64,000 nucleotides of DNA, taken from assembly GCA_034412795.1 (NCBI GenBank), contig DAOUMD010000191.1, forward strand, positions 1 to 64,000, given 5' to 3'. Below are positions 42,938 through 51,167 of the stretch, in pieces; the first letter of the stretch is position 1, and every line of letters starts with the position of its first letter. The notes under the pieces were generated by a model, which was not told the origin of the DNA, did no database searches, and saw nothing but the letters and a program-made list of their open reading frames with translations. The stretch comes from JAUVPY01 sp034412795. GTDB taxonomy: Bacteria > Chloroflexota > Anaerolineae > 4572-78 > NAK82. The position numbers and the translations under genes were made by a program.

Positions 42938-42978
42938 TATGTAGGGCAGGTTCGTAACCCGCCATCAGGGGCTACATA
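42938..42978. repeat. Second GTAG/CTAC-bounded palindrome
   Basis: TATGTAG (42938-42944) and CTACATA (42972-42978) enclose GGCAGGTT (42945-42952) and AACCCGCC (42956-42963), inverted arms with one mismatch. The layout is like the element at 36271-36300. It lies in the 251-bp spacer between DUF192 and comF. Confidence 0.6.
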
Positions 42979-43127
42979 TAGGGACGTTTGTCTGATAACC
43001 CTGTTATTTCTTGACAACCATGGTTTAGTGCAGTCCTTGAGCATTGTAAGCAGTTCAGCTATTTGTGTTCGAATCAGTCGTTATGCAGGCCTGATATCAC
43101 TTCAGGTCTTGCAGACGCCGAAGACCA

Positions 43128-43922
43128 TTGTCAATAAATGCACTTCTTCGCCGGGCAGGACCGAGTCTTCTAGACCTCATATTTCCACCTCGTTGTCTCC
43201 TGTGTGATCAGCCAGGGACCTCGCTTTGCGGCGATTGTTGTCAAGATTTCCAACGCGTAACACCTCCTATTTGCCAGCTTTGTGGACAACCGATTGATGT
43301 TTCCGGGCTCTGCCGATCCTGCCGGCGTATGCCCCTGACAATAGACGGGATTCACTCTGTTTTTCTGTTTGAGGGTGGAGTGCGGAAGACGATTCACCAC
43401 TTCAAGTACGGTAACCGCCAGTCGCTGACTGTCACCTTGGCACAGTTGATGGCCGATCATTGGCATACCGATGTGATGCCGGCTGACCTGCTCGTTCCAG
43501 TTCCACTCCATCCTGCCCGCCAGCGCGAACGTGGATACAACCAGTCCGATTTGCTTGCCCGAGCATTAGGGGATATGATTAATCTACCAGTAATGACCAC
43601 CGGGCTCAAGCGTGTGCGTCACACCCAGTCGCAGATGAGTCTCAATGCTGCTGACCGACGCGAAAACGTACAGGGTGCCTTTGTCTACGATTCGCGTCGT
43701 GACAATATTATAAGTGATCAGCGTGTAATCGTCATTGATGACGTGTGTACCACCGGCTCCACTCTGGAGGCGTGCAGTCTGGCGCTAAAGGATGCTGGTG
43801 CATCCACTGTTTGGGGTTTTACCTTGGCACGTGCGAAACATCATACACGGCCGATCACTGAACGTGAGAAAGGAGACAATGATGCAGGTCATATTGAAGG
43901 GAAAGAACGTGGAGATCACTGA
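43128..43922 (+). CDS. comF: ComF family phosphoribosyltransferase-like protein
   Basis: A 264-residue protein. N-terminal zinc-ribbon region with paired Cys (CLLCD, CGDC, CQLCG, CRSC at about residues 23-66) and a type I PRTase fold with the PRPP-binding motif VIVIDDVCTTGST (about 201-213). ComF takes part in DNA uptake in naturally competent bacteria. The start is most likely TTG at 43128 (N-terminus LLRRAGPSLLDLIFPPRC fits the family); no strong ribosome-binding site is visible. The 3' end overlaps the HPF start by about 40 bp. Confidence 0.85.
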   Translation: MSINALLRRAGPSLLDLIFPPRCLLCDQPGTSLCGDCCQDFQRVTPPICQLCGQPIDVSGLCRSCRRMPLTIDGIHSVFLFEGGVRKTIHHFKYGNRQSLTVTLAQLMADHWHTDVMPADLLVPVPLHPARQRERGYNQSDLLARALGDMINLPVMTTGLKRVRHTQSQMSLNAADRRENVQGAFVYDSRRDNIISDQRVIVIDDVCTTGSTLEACSLALKDAGASTVWGFTLARAKHHTRPITEREKGDNDAGHIEGKERGDH

Positions 43923-44451
43923 TTGGTTGCGCGAATACGTGGAAAAAAAGGTAGAAAAACTTGATCGCTACCTTCCTGACATCCAAGAGGCGCGCGTTGA
44001 ACTCTCAGTTCAAAAGGCCCGGAGTAGTCAGGACCGGCAGGTGGCGCAACTTACCGTGCGTGGTAACGGCCTTATGTTGCGTGCCGAGGAACGCACCGAC
44101 GACATGTTTGCCGCGATAGACGCCGTCATCAACAAAATGCATCGGCAGATTGCTCGCTACAAAGGCAAACGCATAGATCGCTGGCAAGGGCAGGGACCCA
44201 GTCGAACTGAGGTCGAGATGCCACCCCTTGAAGCGGACGTACTTGATGAACTGGCTGAAGAACAGACGCGGCGCATCGTTCGCGTCAAGCGCTTTGCCGT
44301 TTCACCGATGGACGAAGAGGAAGCCATCGAGCAGATGGAGCTGTTGGGCCACGACTTCTTTGTGTTTTTTAATCCCAACTCGGGCCGCATGAGCGTTCTT
44401 TACCGGCGTAAAGATGACAACTATGGCTTGTTAGAGCCAGAACTTTTATGA
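43882..44451 (+). CDS. hpf: Long-form ribosome hibernation promoting factor
   Basis: A 189-residue protein: N-terminal S30AE/YfiA domain (about 1-100: VILKGKNVEITDWLREYVEKKVEKL) and C-terminal ribosome-binding dimerisation domain (about 125-185: RRIVRVKRFAV and FVFFNPNSGRMSVLYRRKDDNYGLLEP). The long form dimerises 70S ribosomes into inactive 100S in stationary phase. Tandem ATGs at 43879 and 43882 are possible; the second has better spacing from AAGGAG. It is followed by a clear hairpin. Confidence 0.94.
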   Translation: MQVILKGKNVEITDWLREYVEKKVEKLDRYLPDIQEARVELSVQKARSSQDRQVAQLTVRGNGLMLRAEERTDDMFAAIDAVINKMHRQIARYKGKRIDRWQGQGPSRTEVEMPPLEADVLDELAEEQTRRIVRVKRFAVSPMDEEEAIEQMELLGHDFFVFFNPNSGRMSVLYRRKDDNYGLLEPELL

Positions 44452-44457
44452 TCTAGA

Positions 44458-44486
44458 ACCTCAAGGGGATCCGCAACCCTTGAGGT
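44458..44486 (+). terminator. Terminator hairpin after hpf
   Basis: ACCTCAAGGG (44458-44467) pairs perfectly with CCCTTGAGGT (44477-44486) around a 9-nt loop, followed by a short T-containing stretch. It lies 7 bp after the hpf stop and between convergent genes. Confidence 0.7.
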
Positions 44487-44508
44487 CTTCATCCCAGCAC
44501 ACCCGGAT

Positions 44509-44563
44509 CCCAGGGGTTTCCCCGGTCCGCTGGCGCAAGCCAGGACAGGCAGAGACCCCTGGG
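44509..44563 (-). terminator. Second, nested hairpin between convergent genes
   Basis: CCCAGGGGT (44509-44517) and ACCCCTGGG (44555-44563) form the outer stem; CTGGC-GCAA-GCCAG forms an inner tetraloop hairpin. Close to the 3' end of the minus-strand glycosyltransferase gene, it probably ends that transcript. Confidence 0.55.
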
Positions 44564-44571
44564 GTCTTCAG

Positions 44572-45330
44572 TTACCCCTGGCGACGCAGGTAGCCGAGCT
44601 GCCTGTAAGCGCGAAACGTGTACCACCCCATCAGCCCGCAGAGCAGCAATCCGACCCATCCGTCACGATAGCCCTTCAGCCTGATATAACGACGCCAGAA
44701 CTCACGTAGCGGCATCGAGACATAAGTCCACGGGCGAGGACGTATCCCCTGATCGTAGAGGATTTTCGCTTCAAACTCCAGATATCGGTTCTGCTTGGCG
44801 CGAAAGTTTGCCAACGTGTCGTAGTTGTAGTGGATAAGGTGTTCGTCCAGGTAGCCCGCTTCACCATCCAGGATGACGGTTTCGTGAACCTCTCGAGTTG
44901 GGTCGTAACGAGCGTGGCCGATTTTTAGCAGTCGAAGCTGATGATCTGGGTACCAGCCTCCGCCGACCATCTTGTGACCCATGATATAGTTGTAGCGGGG
45001 CACCCACCAGCCGACCTCCGTTCCGTTCTGGATCACCTGGGTTATCTCATCTGCCAGCTCAGGTGTTGCGCGCTCGTCGGCGTCGATGAAGAGCACCCAC
45101 TCAGCCTCATTGGCTTTGGCGTCGGCCAGAGCGATGTTACGCTGCTCAGCGAAGTTAATAAAAGGATGTTGCACGACGGTGGCACCGAGTTGGTGGGCGA
45201 TTTCCGCCGTGGCGTCGTCACTGTAAGAATCGGAAACGAGCACACCGTCAGTCCAGGTGACGGTCTGGATACACTCCCTGACGTGACGCTCTTCGTTTTT
45301 AGTGAGTATAACTGCCAGGAGTTTGGACAC
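44572..45330 (-). CDS. Family 2 glycosyltransferase
   Basis: A 252-residue GT2 enzyme of the WaaE/KdtX-like group: LLAVILTKNEERHVREC at the N-terminus, VSDSYSDDATAEIA, WVLFIDADERAT (DxD metal site) and a membrane-associated C-terminal helix (WVGLLLCGLMGWYTF). Transfers a sugar to a cell-envelope acceptor; the donor is unknown. GTG at 45330 is preferred because GGAGGG lies 5-6 nt upstream and the GT-A strand begins directly after; an ATG at 45393 would abut the der stop. Confidence 0.85.
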   Translation of the reverse strand: MSKLLAVILTKNEERHVRECIQTVTWTDGVLVSDSYSDDATAEIAHQLGATVVQHPFINFAEQRNIALADAKANEAEWVLFIDADERATPELADEITQVIQNGTEVGWWVPRYNYIMGHKMVGGGWYPDHQLRLLKIGHARYDPTREVHETVILDGEAGYLDEHLIHYNYDTLANFRAKQNRYLEFEAKILYDQGIRPRPWTYVSMPLREFWRRYIRLKGYRDGWVGLLLCGLMGWYTFRAYRQLGYLRRQG

Positions 45331-45393
45331 CAGATCCCTCCAATCGTTGATCAGACCCTGGGAAAGCGGTTCAAAAGACCTCAGTCCTGACAA

Positions 45394-46770
45394 TCATCGC
45401 CGGCTGCGGAACACCAGCCGTAGTGGTGTACCCAAAAAACCATAGGCCTCGCGGATACGATTCTCCAGGTACCGCTCGTAGGTGAAGTGGACCGACTTGT
45501 GATCGTTGACGAAAAAAACGAAGGTGGGCGGGTCTACTTCGGGCTGAGTGACGTAGTAGAATCTGACCCGTTGCCCCGATTTGCTCTTGGGGGGATGGCG
45601 GGCGACGGCGTCTTGCAGCAGGCGATTGAGGTCAGCCGTGGAGATGCGGTGCGTGCGCTCGGTTTGCACTTGCAAAGCTACCTGGAGCGTTTGCTGAACC
45701 CGTTGTCCGGTCTTGGCGGAGATGAAGAGCACCGGCACATAATCCATAAAGCGTAGCGCAGCCCGAATCTCCTTGGTGTACTGGGGCATGGTGTGCGTGT
45801 CTTTTTCCACGGTGTCCCATTTGTTGACGACCACCACCACGCTTTTGGCCTCGTCCAGGATATAGCCAGCGATGTGCTGGTCTTGGGCGGTGACTTTATC
45901 CTGTGCGTCAATCAGCAGCAGGCAGACATCGGCGCGATTGATGGCTTTGAGCGCGCGCAGCACGCTATATTTTTCCACGCCGGGCGCGATTTTGCCTCGC
46001 CGCCGGATCCCGGCCGTATCGATGATGACCATCTGCTCGCCCTCAAACTCGATTTCCGTGTCGATGGCGTCACGGGTGGTGCCAGCCACCTCGCTGACGA
46101 TGACACGTTCCACGCCCAACAGGCGATTGAGCAGCGACGACTTGCCCACATTAGGCCGGCCCACGATGGCGATCTTGTTTCGCTCGTCCTCTTCCTCCTC
46201 CTCCCCTGCCGGAGGGAGCGCCTCGACAATCGCGTCAAGCAGATCACCGGTGCCGTGGCCGTGCTGCGCACTAATGGGGATCGGATCGCCCAGGCCCAGC
46301 GCGTAGAACTCTACTGCGTCGGCGCGACGGCGATTGTTGTCAGCCTTGTTGGCGACCAAGATAACCGGCTTCTCAGTCCGGCGCAACACATCGGCCACTT
46401 CCTGATCGCTGGACGTCAGACCGGCCTCGGTGTCCACCAGGAAGACCACCACTTCGGCTTCGGCGATGGCGATCTGCGCTTGATCTCGCATCTGGTCCAG
46501 AAACAGCCCGCTCTCCACACCCGCTGTCTGGCCGATGGGGGGTGGTTGCTTGCCCTTTACGGCTTGCCGTTTGTCGGTCCCTACCTCCAGACCACCCGTA
46601 TCAACCACGATGAAATCCACGCCGCCCCAATCGGCCTCGGCGTACAGTCGATCGCGGGTGGTGCCGGGCAGATCTTCGACGATGGCCATACGCCGCCCCA
46701 CGATGCGGTTGAACAGTGTGCTCTTGCCCACATTGGGCCGGCCCACCAGGGCCACGATCGGCTTGCTCAT
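45394..46770 (-). CDS. der: Ribosome assembly GTPase Der (EngA)
   Basis: A 458-residue tandem GTPase essential for 50S maturation. Two G domains with P-loops GRPNVGKSTLFN (about residues 9-20) and GRPNVGKSSLLN (about 203-214), G3 motifs DTGG and DTAG, G4 motifs NKAD and NKWD, then the KH-like C-terminal domain. A roughly 25-residue insert (KRQAVKGKQPPPIGQTAG) follows the first DTGG. It starts 2 bp after the DUF512 gene stop, so the two are co-transcribed. Confidence 0.96.
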   Translation of the reverse strand: MSKPIVALVGRPNVGKSTLFNRIVGRRMAIVEDLPGTTRDRLYAEADWGGVDFIVVDTGGLEVGTDKRQAVKGKQPPPIGQTAGVESGLFLDQMRDQAQIAIAEAEVVVFLVDTEAGLTSSDQEVADVLRRTEKPVILVANKADNNRRRADAVEFYALGLGDPIPISAQHGHGTGDLLDAIVEALPPAGEEEEEDERNKIAIVGRPNVGKSSLLNRLLGVERVIVSEVAGTTRDAIDTEIEFEGEQMVIIDTAGIRRRGKIAPGVEKYSVLRALKAINRADVCLLLIDAQDKVTAQDQHIAGYILDEAKSVVVVVNKWDTVEKDTHTMPQYTKEIRAALRFMDYVPVLFISAKTGQRVQQTLQVALQVQTERTHRISTADLNRLLQDAVARHPPKSKSGQRVRFYYVTQPEVDPPTFVFFVNDHKSVHFTYERYLENRIREAYGFLGTPLRLVFRSRR

Positions 46771-46772
46771 CG

Positions 46773-48224
46773 TCAGACCTCAACCGGGAAGAGGAGGGGA
46801 TGATTCTGCTCACCCCACCAGTCTGGTTTGGGGGCAAGCACGTCTTGGGGCAGAAGGTCACCGCTCAAGGCGGCCAGCATCTCTTCGGGATGCTGGGCCA
46901 CCCCCACCGGCGTATCTAATGCTTCTTGGATCTGTTCGGCCGTCATATCGTCCAAAGTCACCTGGCCCGAGTTGTCGAACATCACCCGCGGCAGCAGCAC
47001 CATCTCATCAGGTAGGGGCGGACGGCCAACCGCTTCTTCATTGCCTTTCAGTTGTTCGATAACGTCGTGCCCGGTCAGCAAACCGGAGACAGTCACTACC
47101 CCATACCAGTTGTTGACGATGGGCGCCACGCGCACCTGGCTCCCGGTCAGCTCGTTCAACTCATCCACCACCTCACCCAATACTGAGGCCACCAGCTCCC
47201 CACACACCAACGTCGCCCTTTGATATTTGATATTTGCCATTTGCCCTTTGTCATTTGACGTTTGACGTTTGACGTCTGACGTCTGACGTTTTACTTCTTT
47301 CCATTCATCCAGGAAATTGCGTACCATACCTACCCCGTTTTCAATCTGGCCGAAACCATCGTACTCGTCCGCGGGTGGCACGCCCCGCCCGGCCAGCAGG
47401 TACCACTCATCTGAGGGGTAGACGAAGGTCAGTTCGAACTCTTGGCGGCAGCGCTCGCGCCAGGGTTCGACCTGGTCCAGGATGGGAGCAGCTTCGTCGG
47501 CGCGGTAGGTGCGCAGACTCCCGGGATGGTAACGGGTGAGGCCGATGGGTACCACCGACACCGACTGGACCGCCGGGAAGAGATCGGTCAGGTCACACAG
47601 ACTGCGTTCCAACTGGGTCCCGTCGTTGAGCCCGGGGATAAGCACCAACTGGGTGTGCACCTCGATGCCTCGTTCTCCCAACCAGCGGATCTGTTCCACC
47701 ACGTCGGGCGCGTTCTTTTTGACCAGCAGTTTACGACGCAGTTCCAACTCGGTGGCGTGCACGCTCACGTACAGCGGGCTGAGGTGTTGTTCCTCAATGC
47801 GCTCCCAATCCTCGTCGGTTAGATTGGTCAACGTGACAAAATGGCCGAACAGGAAGCTATAGCGGTAGTCGTCATCCTTGATGTACACCGTGCGCCGCAT
47901 ACCGCGCGGCGACTGGGTGACGAAACAAAATTCGCACTTGTTGTTACAGCGCCGGATGTCTACGTCAAAGGTAGGGTGGGCGAATTCCACCCCCACCGGC
48001 TGTTCGTATCCGCGCATGCCGCTCAGCGCCAGCTCTCGACCACTCCGCTGCACCGCCAGTTCAATCTCCTCCTCGGCGGCGTAGAAGCGAAAGTCGATCA
48101 CATCTCGCAACGGATAGTCGTTCACGGCCAAAACCACATCACCGGGCCGCAGACCCATCTGATCGGCCAGCGTGCCCGGTTCGACGGCGCTCACCAGGCC
48201 GCCGGGGATTTTGTCACGCTTCAA
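46773..48224 (-). CDS. PDZ / radical-SAM-like / DUF512 protein with repeat-derived insert
   Basis: A 483-residue protein of the family with PDZ, radical-SAM-like core and DUF512 domains, often next to der. PDZ-like segment at about 1-60 (GLVSAVEPGTLADQMGLRPGD), Cys cluster CNNKCEFCFV near residues 93-102 for an Fe-S cluster, then the barrel, and the DUF512 domain in the C-terminal half. The function is not settled. Between about residues 312 and 335 the reading frame runs through ten heptamers (47221-47290), giving the low-complexity KRQTSDVKRQTSNDKGQ, apparently tolerated as an in-frame insertion. GGAGG precedes the ATG. Confidence 0.9.
   Translation of the reverse strand: MKRDKIPGGLVSAVEPGTLADQMGLRPGDVVLAVNDYPLRDVIDFRFYAAEEEIELAVQRSGRELALSGMRGYEQPVGVEFAHPTFDVDIRRCNNKCEFCFVTQSPRGMRRTVYIKDDDYRYSFLFGHFVTLTNLTDEDWERIEEQHLSPLYVSVHATELELRRKLLVKKNAPDVVEQIRWLGERGIEVHTQLVLIPGLNDGTQLERSLCDLTDLFPAVQSVSVVPIGLTRYHPGSLRTYRADEAAPILDQVEPWRERCRQEFELTFVYPSDEWYLLAGRGVPPADEYDGFGQIENGVGMVRNFLDEWKEVKRQTSDVKRQTSNDKGQMANIKYQRATLVCGELVASVLGEVVDELNELTGSQVRVAPIVNNWYGVVTVSGLLTGHDVIEQLKGNEEAVGRPPLPDEMVLLPRVMFDNSGQVTLDDMTAEQIQEALDTPVGVAQHPEEMLAALSGDLLPQDVLAPKPDWWGEQNHPLLFPVEV
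47221..47290. repeat. Ten tandem heptamers inside the DUF512 gene
   Basis: On the plus strand the units are TGATATT twice, TGCCATT, TGCCCTT, TGTCATT, TGACGTT twice, TGACGTC twice and TGACGTT, with no gaps. Variation accumulates towards 47221. The tract lies wholly within an open reading frame and does not break it. Confidence 0.85.
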
Positions 48225-48378
48225 ACTTCATCCTCCGCAAAAATCGTACTCTATTGTAGTACAAACACTAACTCGATTATACACCAAGTCCGCTAGCGCA
48301 ACCAACCTAAATCTTAACCAATCTGACTCTCCCATTTCGTGTTAGAATTCACGATAGGCCGTAGCGGAATATTTGATA

Positions 48379-48400
48379 GTTACGGATATTCATCCGTAAC
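48379..48400. repeat. 22-bp palindrome, family copy 1
   Basis: GTTACGGAT (48379-48387) and ATCCGTAAC (48392-48400) are perfect inverted arms of 9 bp around ATTC. Related elements lie at 50817-50838 and, degenerate, at 51168-51181. It sits in the 278-bp divergent spacer between the DUF512 and antitoxin genes. Confidence 0.7.
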
Positions 48401-48453
48401 CCATACTGGCCAGATTTTAATCTGCCAACCTCACCCTCCAACTCCCGCCAACC

Positions 48454-48482
48454 TTGATAGCCGTACTTATCTACGCTATAAT
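48454..48482 (+). promoter_or_regulatory. Promoter of the toxin-antitoxin operon
   Basis: TTGATA at 48454-48459 and TATAAT at 48477-48482 with a 17-bp spacer, only 20 bp before the antitoxin ATG. Antitoxin autorepression at this site would be usual for the class. Confidence 0.65.
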
Positions 48483-48502
48483 GTACGGCACAGAGGTGTG
48501 CT

Positions 48503-48748
48503 ATGGAGAAGACCAAATTAACGATCCGTGTTCCCCGCGATTTGATCGAAGGGGCCAAACGCTACGCCCGCCAAAACGACACGACCCTGACCAGGCTCAT
48601 CTCGGAATATCTACGCCAGTTGACGGCACAGAGCGATCCCCTGGCCGACGCCCCCATTGTTCAGCGCCTCTCAGGAACGCTCTCTCCGGAGATCTCGGCT
48701 GACGACTATCGCCAGTGCCTGGAAGAAAAATATGGCCACGAAGCTTAA
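48503..48748 (+). CDS. Ribbon-helix-helix antitoxin (DUF6364-like)
   Basis: An 81-residue protein. The N-terminus KTKLTIRVPRDLIEGAKRYARQ, followed by TTLTRLISEYLRQL, is a ribbon-helix-helix DNA-binding fold; the acidic tail (about 50-81) should wrap the toxin. GAGGTG precedes the ATG. Its 3' end overlaps the PIN-domain gene by 17 bp, the standard VapBC-like order. Expected role: neutralise the toxin and repress the operon. Confidence 0.82.
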   Translation: MEKTKLTIRVPRDLIEGAKRYARQNDTTLTRLISEYLRQLTAQSDPLADAPIVQRLSGTLSPEISADDYRQCLEEKYGHEA

Positions 48749-49151
48749 GGTCCTCATCGACCTCAACCTCATTCTGGATACCTTGCAGAAGTGGGAACCT
48801 TTCTACGCCTATTCGGCGCGGGTCCTGGCTTGCGCTGAGACTGGGGCGGTCGAAGGAACCGTGGCCACCCACACCTTGAAGACCTTGTTCTATCTGATCG
48901 CCAAGGATCAGAGCGCCGAACAAGCCAAGGTCATCCTTACCGAGCTACTGCAGTTCTTGTCGGTAGCTGCCGTTGATGGTTCCACCATTGAGGGAGCGCT
49001 TAACTTGCCCTACAGGGATTTCGAGGATGCGGTCCGGATGATGGCCGCCGTGCAAGCCGGCGCGCAGTACCTGGTAACCTGAAACGTACGAGATTACAAG
49101 GCCGGCCCCTTGCCCGCACTCCAGCCGGCCGAGCTATTGGCCCTGGTCTAA
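48732..49151 (+). pseudogene. PIN-domain toxin truncated by an in-frame TGA
   Basis: The reading frame starts MATKLKVLIDLNLILDTL, typical of PIN RNases (first catalytic Asp), and includes the acidic FEDAVRMMAA motif. It stops at TGA 49080-49082 after QYLVT. In the same frame sequence continues as NVRDYKAGPLPALQPAEL and ends at TAA 49149-49151, just as intact PIN proteins end (TRNxxDF followed by a Pro/Leu-rich tail). A single C-to-T change of CGA (Arg) to TGA explains this. The 116-residue product lacks the last conserved Asp of NVRDY, so it is probably inactive unless the stop is read through. Confidence 0.85.
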
Positions 49152-50770
49152 CCGAATCCCGTCTCGAATAGAACGCCTGGGTCGCGGCGTCGTTCCACGC
49201 GTTTCACCTGGCCGTCGGCCAGGTGAAGCACATGGCTGACGGCTCGTGGGATCTCGTCTTGGTGGTGGGCGACACAGATCAGGCTCAGCCCCTCGTGCTG
49301 ACACAGCCGATCCAAGAGACCCAGAATCACTTCGCGGCTGTCTGGCGGAAGCGATTGACACGGCTCGTCCAGTACCAGCAGGCGGGGATCCTTCACCAGA
49401 GCCCTGGCGAGCAGGAGGAGTCGTTGTTGGCCGAGGGAAAGGTCGCCGAAGGACACGCGGCTTAAGCCACCAAGACCCAGACACCGCATCCAGTTGCGGG
49501 CGTGGCCCTCTTGGGCGGCCGAAGGGGGGGCGTGGAGACCGATCGAGTCGAAGAACCCGGAGAGGACAACACTTAAGCACGATGTCCGGGGCGGATAGAG
49601 CGCCTGGATATCCGGGGACACATAACCGATACTGGCCTTGACGTCCCACACAGATTCACCGGCCCCTCGCTTTTTTCCAAATACCCTGATCTCGTTGCTG
49701 TAGCACTGAGGGTTGTCCCCTAAGATCAGACTCAGCAGGGCCGTCTTGCCGGCACCATTTGGCCCGAGTACAGCCCAGTTCTCACCCCCGTTCACAGTCC
49801 AGTTCACATTTCGAAGCACGACTGTTTTGCCGTATTTGACGGTGGCCTTTGTGACCGAGATCAACGGCGTGTCCTCCGGAACCTGAGCGGCCTTGGGTCT
49901 GGGGGACATACGGGCAGGGAAGGGCGGGGCGGGTGCATTCGGGCGTGGTGCCTGCGCGGAGGGTCTGAGCAGACCTGCAGGCCCTTGGTCCTCCCGTCTT
50001 AATGTCCGGACGAGCGTACTATTCTCGACAACGGCAATGTGGGTGATGTCCGAGGGTATCTCCTCCGCTCGCGGGCTGGCCAGTATCACCGTCGGCCCGT
50101 TCTCGTCCCCAAGAATAGTTTCCAGACACTCGCGGAACGCCTGGCGTGAAGCCCTATCCAGGCCCCCAAAAGGGTCGTCCAGTATCAACAGTCTGGGGGC
50201 CTGCATCAGCGCGCGGGCGAGCAGGACCTTTCTCCCTTCACCGTTCGACAGGTGTATCACCTTGCGACCCAGCAGGTGGCCGATTCCCAGCAGACGTACG
50301 GCGCGTCGCCGTCTGACCTCGTAGGTATGGGCATCCACCCGTGGGGGATCGAGCCGATACGGGGAACGGCTTTCGATGCTGTCGGCGGTAAGGAGATCGG
50401 CCACCGTGGGACACATCCCGCCTTCGAAGCTCTGCCAACGAGCTTGGTAGTAGGCTGCATATCGCCGCACGAAAGCCCGATACGCTTCGGGCGACACGCT
50501 GATGACTTCCCCTCTCTCGAAGTAAGGTCTACCCGCCTTCCCGTCGACAGGTAGAAAGAAGTACGATACTCGCCCCGACACGATGGGAATCTCACGCGCA
50601 AGTGCCTTGGCAAGCGTGGACTTGCCTGAGCTGGTACTCCCTACGATAGCCCAATGCTCGCCCTTGTGGACCGTCCAGTCGGTGTGCTCAAAAACCAGCG
50701 AGCGGCCCCTCAAGAGCGTAACATCATCTAGGCTGACAACAGGCTGCCGAGTCTCAAAAGAGTTCGTCAT
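49148..50770 (-). CDS. ModF-like protein with two ABC ATPase domains
   Basis: A 540-residue soluble protein with tandem ABC domains. Domain 1 (about 12-250): Walker A GSTSSGKST, signature LSNGEGRK, Walker B LLILDDPFGGLD. A Pro-rich linker spans about 255-290. Domain 2 (about 295-530): Walker A GPNGAGKT, signature LSLGQQRLL, Walker B LLVLDEPCQSL. This resembles ModF/PhrA, an ABC protein linked to molybdate genes, whose precise role is unclear. No transporter or molybdate gene is adjacent. ATG at 50770 is chosen from the domain start. It ends overlapping the former PIN toxin stop in convergent orientation. Confidence 0.85.
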   Translation of the reverse strand: MTNSFETRQPVVSLDDVTLLRGRSLVFEHTDWTVHKGEHWAIVGSTSSGKSTLAKALAREIPIVSGRVSYFFLPVDGKAGRPYFERGEVISVSPEAYRAFVRRYAAYYQARWQSFEGGMCPTVADLLTADSIESRSPYRLDPPRVDAHTYEVRRRRAVRLLGIGHLLGRKVIHLSNGEGRKVLLARALMQAPRLLILDDPFGGLDRASRQAFRECLETILGDENGPTVILASPRAEEIPSDITHIAVVENSTLVRTLRREDQGPAGLLRPSAQAPRPNAPAPPFPARMSPRPKAAQVPEDTPLISVTKATVKYGKTVVLRNVNWTVNGGENWAVLGPNGAGKTALLSLILGDNPQCYSNEIRVFGKKRGAGESVWDVKASIGYVSPDIQALYPPRTSCLSVVLSGFFDSIGLHAPPSAAQEGHARNWMRCLGLGGLSRVSFGDLSLGQQRLLLLARALVKDPRLLVLDEPCQSLPPDSREVILGLLDRLCQHEGLSLICVAHHQDEIPRAVSHVLHLADGQVKRVERRRDPGVLFETGFG

Positions 50771-50816
50771 AATATGCAGGTCCAAATTAACGCGGATTAA
50801 AATCCTATTAATACGG

Positions 50817-50838
50817 GTGACGGATACATATCCGTCAC
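50817..50838. repeat. 22-bp palindrome, family copy 2
   Basis: GTGACGGATA (50817-50826) and TATCCGTCAC (50829-50838) are perfect 10-bp inverted arms around CA. It lies between the ABC gene and the DUF6141 remnant, both on the minus strand. Confidence 0.75.
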
Positions 50839-50852
50839 CATCAAAAGAATGG

Positions 50853-51095
50853 CTACGCGCTTCCCTGGGCAGCGGCGATGGCCTGCGCCAGCTCATCGGC
50901 CCGCTGTGAGCCAATCATCAGCAGCCACAGGAGGACCATCATCCAGTCCGGCGCCGGTCTATTGCCCCACGGCTGCCCCAGCACGATTTGTTGGATAAAC
51001 CCCCACCATTGCAGGGCCACCAGAAACAAGATCAGCAGCCAAAGCCACGGCTGACGAAAGCGCTGCTCTTCGCGGAACCACGGTATTGTCAACAT
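50853..51095 (-). pseudogene. DUF6141-like membrane protein with internal deletion
   Basis: An 80-residue frame: REEQRFRQPWLWLLIL, a first membrane helix, PWGNRPAPDWM, a second helix start (MVLLWLLMI), then directly GSQRADELAQAI. From memory of the family, full-length DUF6141 proteins are about 170 residues, start with the same REVQRFRQ-WLW segment, and end in a GSQR-x-EEL-type segment after a soluble domain. Here the second helix is joined to that C-terminal segment, so roughly 90 residues seem missing while frame is kept. Either a remnant or a functional mini-protein. Confidence 0.65.
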
Positions 51096-51167
51096 ATGCG
51101 CCTCCTCAGCCGATTCCTGGCGGCATACAGAAATTCTCGACCTACCCCTGGCGAATTATACCAAACA

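Noticed and set aside
43060..43080. tRNA-like T-loop (GTTCGAATC)
   Set aside because: No acceptor stem, D-arm or anticodon arm can be formed around it.
45793..46803. 336-codon open frame antisense to der
   Set aside because: Der on the other strand has all GTPase motifs in both domains; the antisense frame is a shadow of GC-rich coding DNA.
49134..49649. Second minus-strand frame within the ABC ATPase gene
   Set aside because: Arg/Pro/Gly-rich shadow of the ATPase domain-2 coding sequence, without motifs.
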